Source of the DNA: Chara braunii
Taxonomy: Eukaryota; Streptophyta; Charophyceae; Charales; Characeae
DNA length: 27,476 nucleotides
Direction of reading: 5' to 3'
Assembly: GCA_003427395.1 (NCBI GenBank)
Contig: BFEA01000010.1
Coordinates: 107,733 to 135,208, forward strand
Position numbers and translations under genes: made by a program
Notes under the pieces: generated by a model
Database searches by the model: none
What the model saw: only the letters and a program-made list of their open reading frames with translations
What the model was told of the DNA's origin: nothing
Part shown: positions 27,341-27,476 of the stretch, one piece after another
Numbering within the stretch: position 1 is the stretch's first letter
How the letters are laid out: the number at the start of each line of letters is the position of its first letter

Positions 27341-27476
27341 GTGGTAAGTCACGCTTCAGGCCTTGCTTTTCTTACCACGTTAATCATTAATACTATAATG
27401 GTAAGGCAGACTTCTCGTAGCCTCGCTCCTCTTACCACACTAATCATTAATACTATAGTGGTAAGGCAGACTTCTC
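27341..27476. repeat. Second hairpin array, ~57-60-bp period, cut by window end
   Basis: Units start near 27341, 27398 and 27458. Arms are GTGGTAAG/CTTACCAC (perfect) and TGGTAAG/CTTACCA, with the same GGCAGACTTCTCGTAGCCTC-type middle as the first array. The spacer TAATCATTAATACTATA is repeated. The array continues beyond the window. Confidence 0.85.

Overview
The window looks like nuclear DNA of a streptophyte (green-plant lineage), most likely a charophyte alga of the Chara type. The evidence is a plant-type U6 snRNA sequence, a split gene for a plant/mitochondrial-type COQ2 (4-hydroxybenzoate polyprenyltransferase), and a Ty3/gypsy element with a probable tRNA-iMet-like primer site. A Penelope-like reverse transcriptase remnant, a plant-style LINE remnant and many minisatellites add to this. 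The genus is inferred from general resemblance, not from a search. Apart from COQ2, nearly everything recognisable is repetitive or decayed.

Layout. 1-1209: degenerate short repeats, an AT-rich block and two small stem-loops. 1210-9643: one decayed Ty3/gypsy retrotransposon on the + strand (LTR, primer site, long leader, gag, protease, RT, RNase H, integrase with a degenerate C-terminal tail, polypurine tract, LTR). Gag to integrase originally lay in one reading frame. That frame now has at least five in-frame stops and at least three frameshifts, and the RT catalytic YLDD reads YLDG. About 9650-11610: an A-rich Penelope-like RT remnant starting directly at the LTR edge, with a stop one codon before its catalytic VVDD. 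11612-15200: no recognised gene; an A-rich tract, microsatellites, a 113-bp tandem duplication and three minisatellites.

15207-20333 (- strand): the COQ2 gene. Four exons join in frame with GT/AG borders and carry the UbiA-family NDxxDxxxD motif. The remaining 3' exons were not found at lower coordinates. Either intron 4 is larger than 15 kb and contains the retroelements, or the gene is cut by a rearrangement. 20598-20815: a head-to-tail dimer of U6 snRNA with a 28-A tail, flanked by a probable 12-bp target-site duplication, so a retroposed U6 dimer rather than a normal U6 gene.

21574-23803 (- strand): a 5'-truncated, stop-containing LINE. 23806-27476: two diverged copies of a ~450-bp repeat about 2.09 kb apart, and two arrays of ~40-nt hairpins whose arms differ between units by compensatory base changes.

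The parts do not form one pathway. COQ2 is the only likely functional host gene. The most unusual structures are the U6-U6-poly(A) retrocopy and the covarying hairpin arrays.
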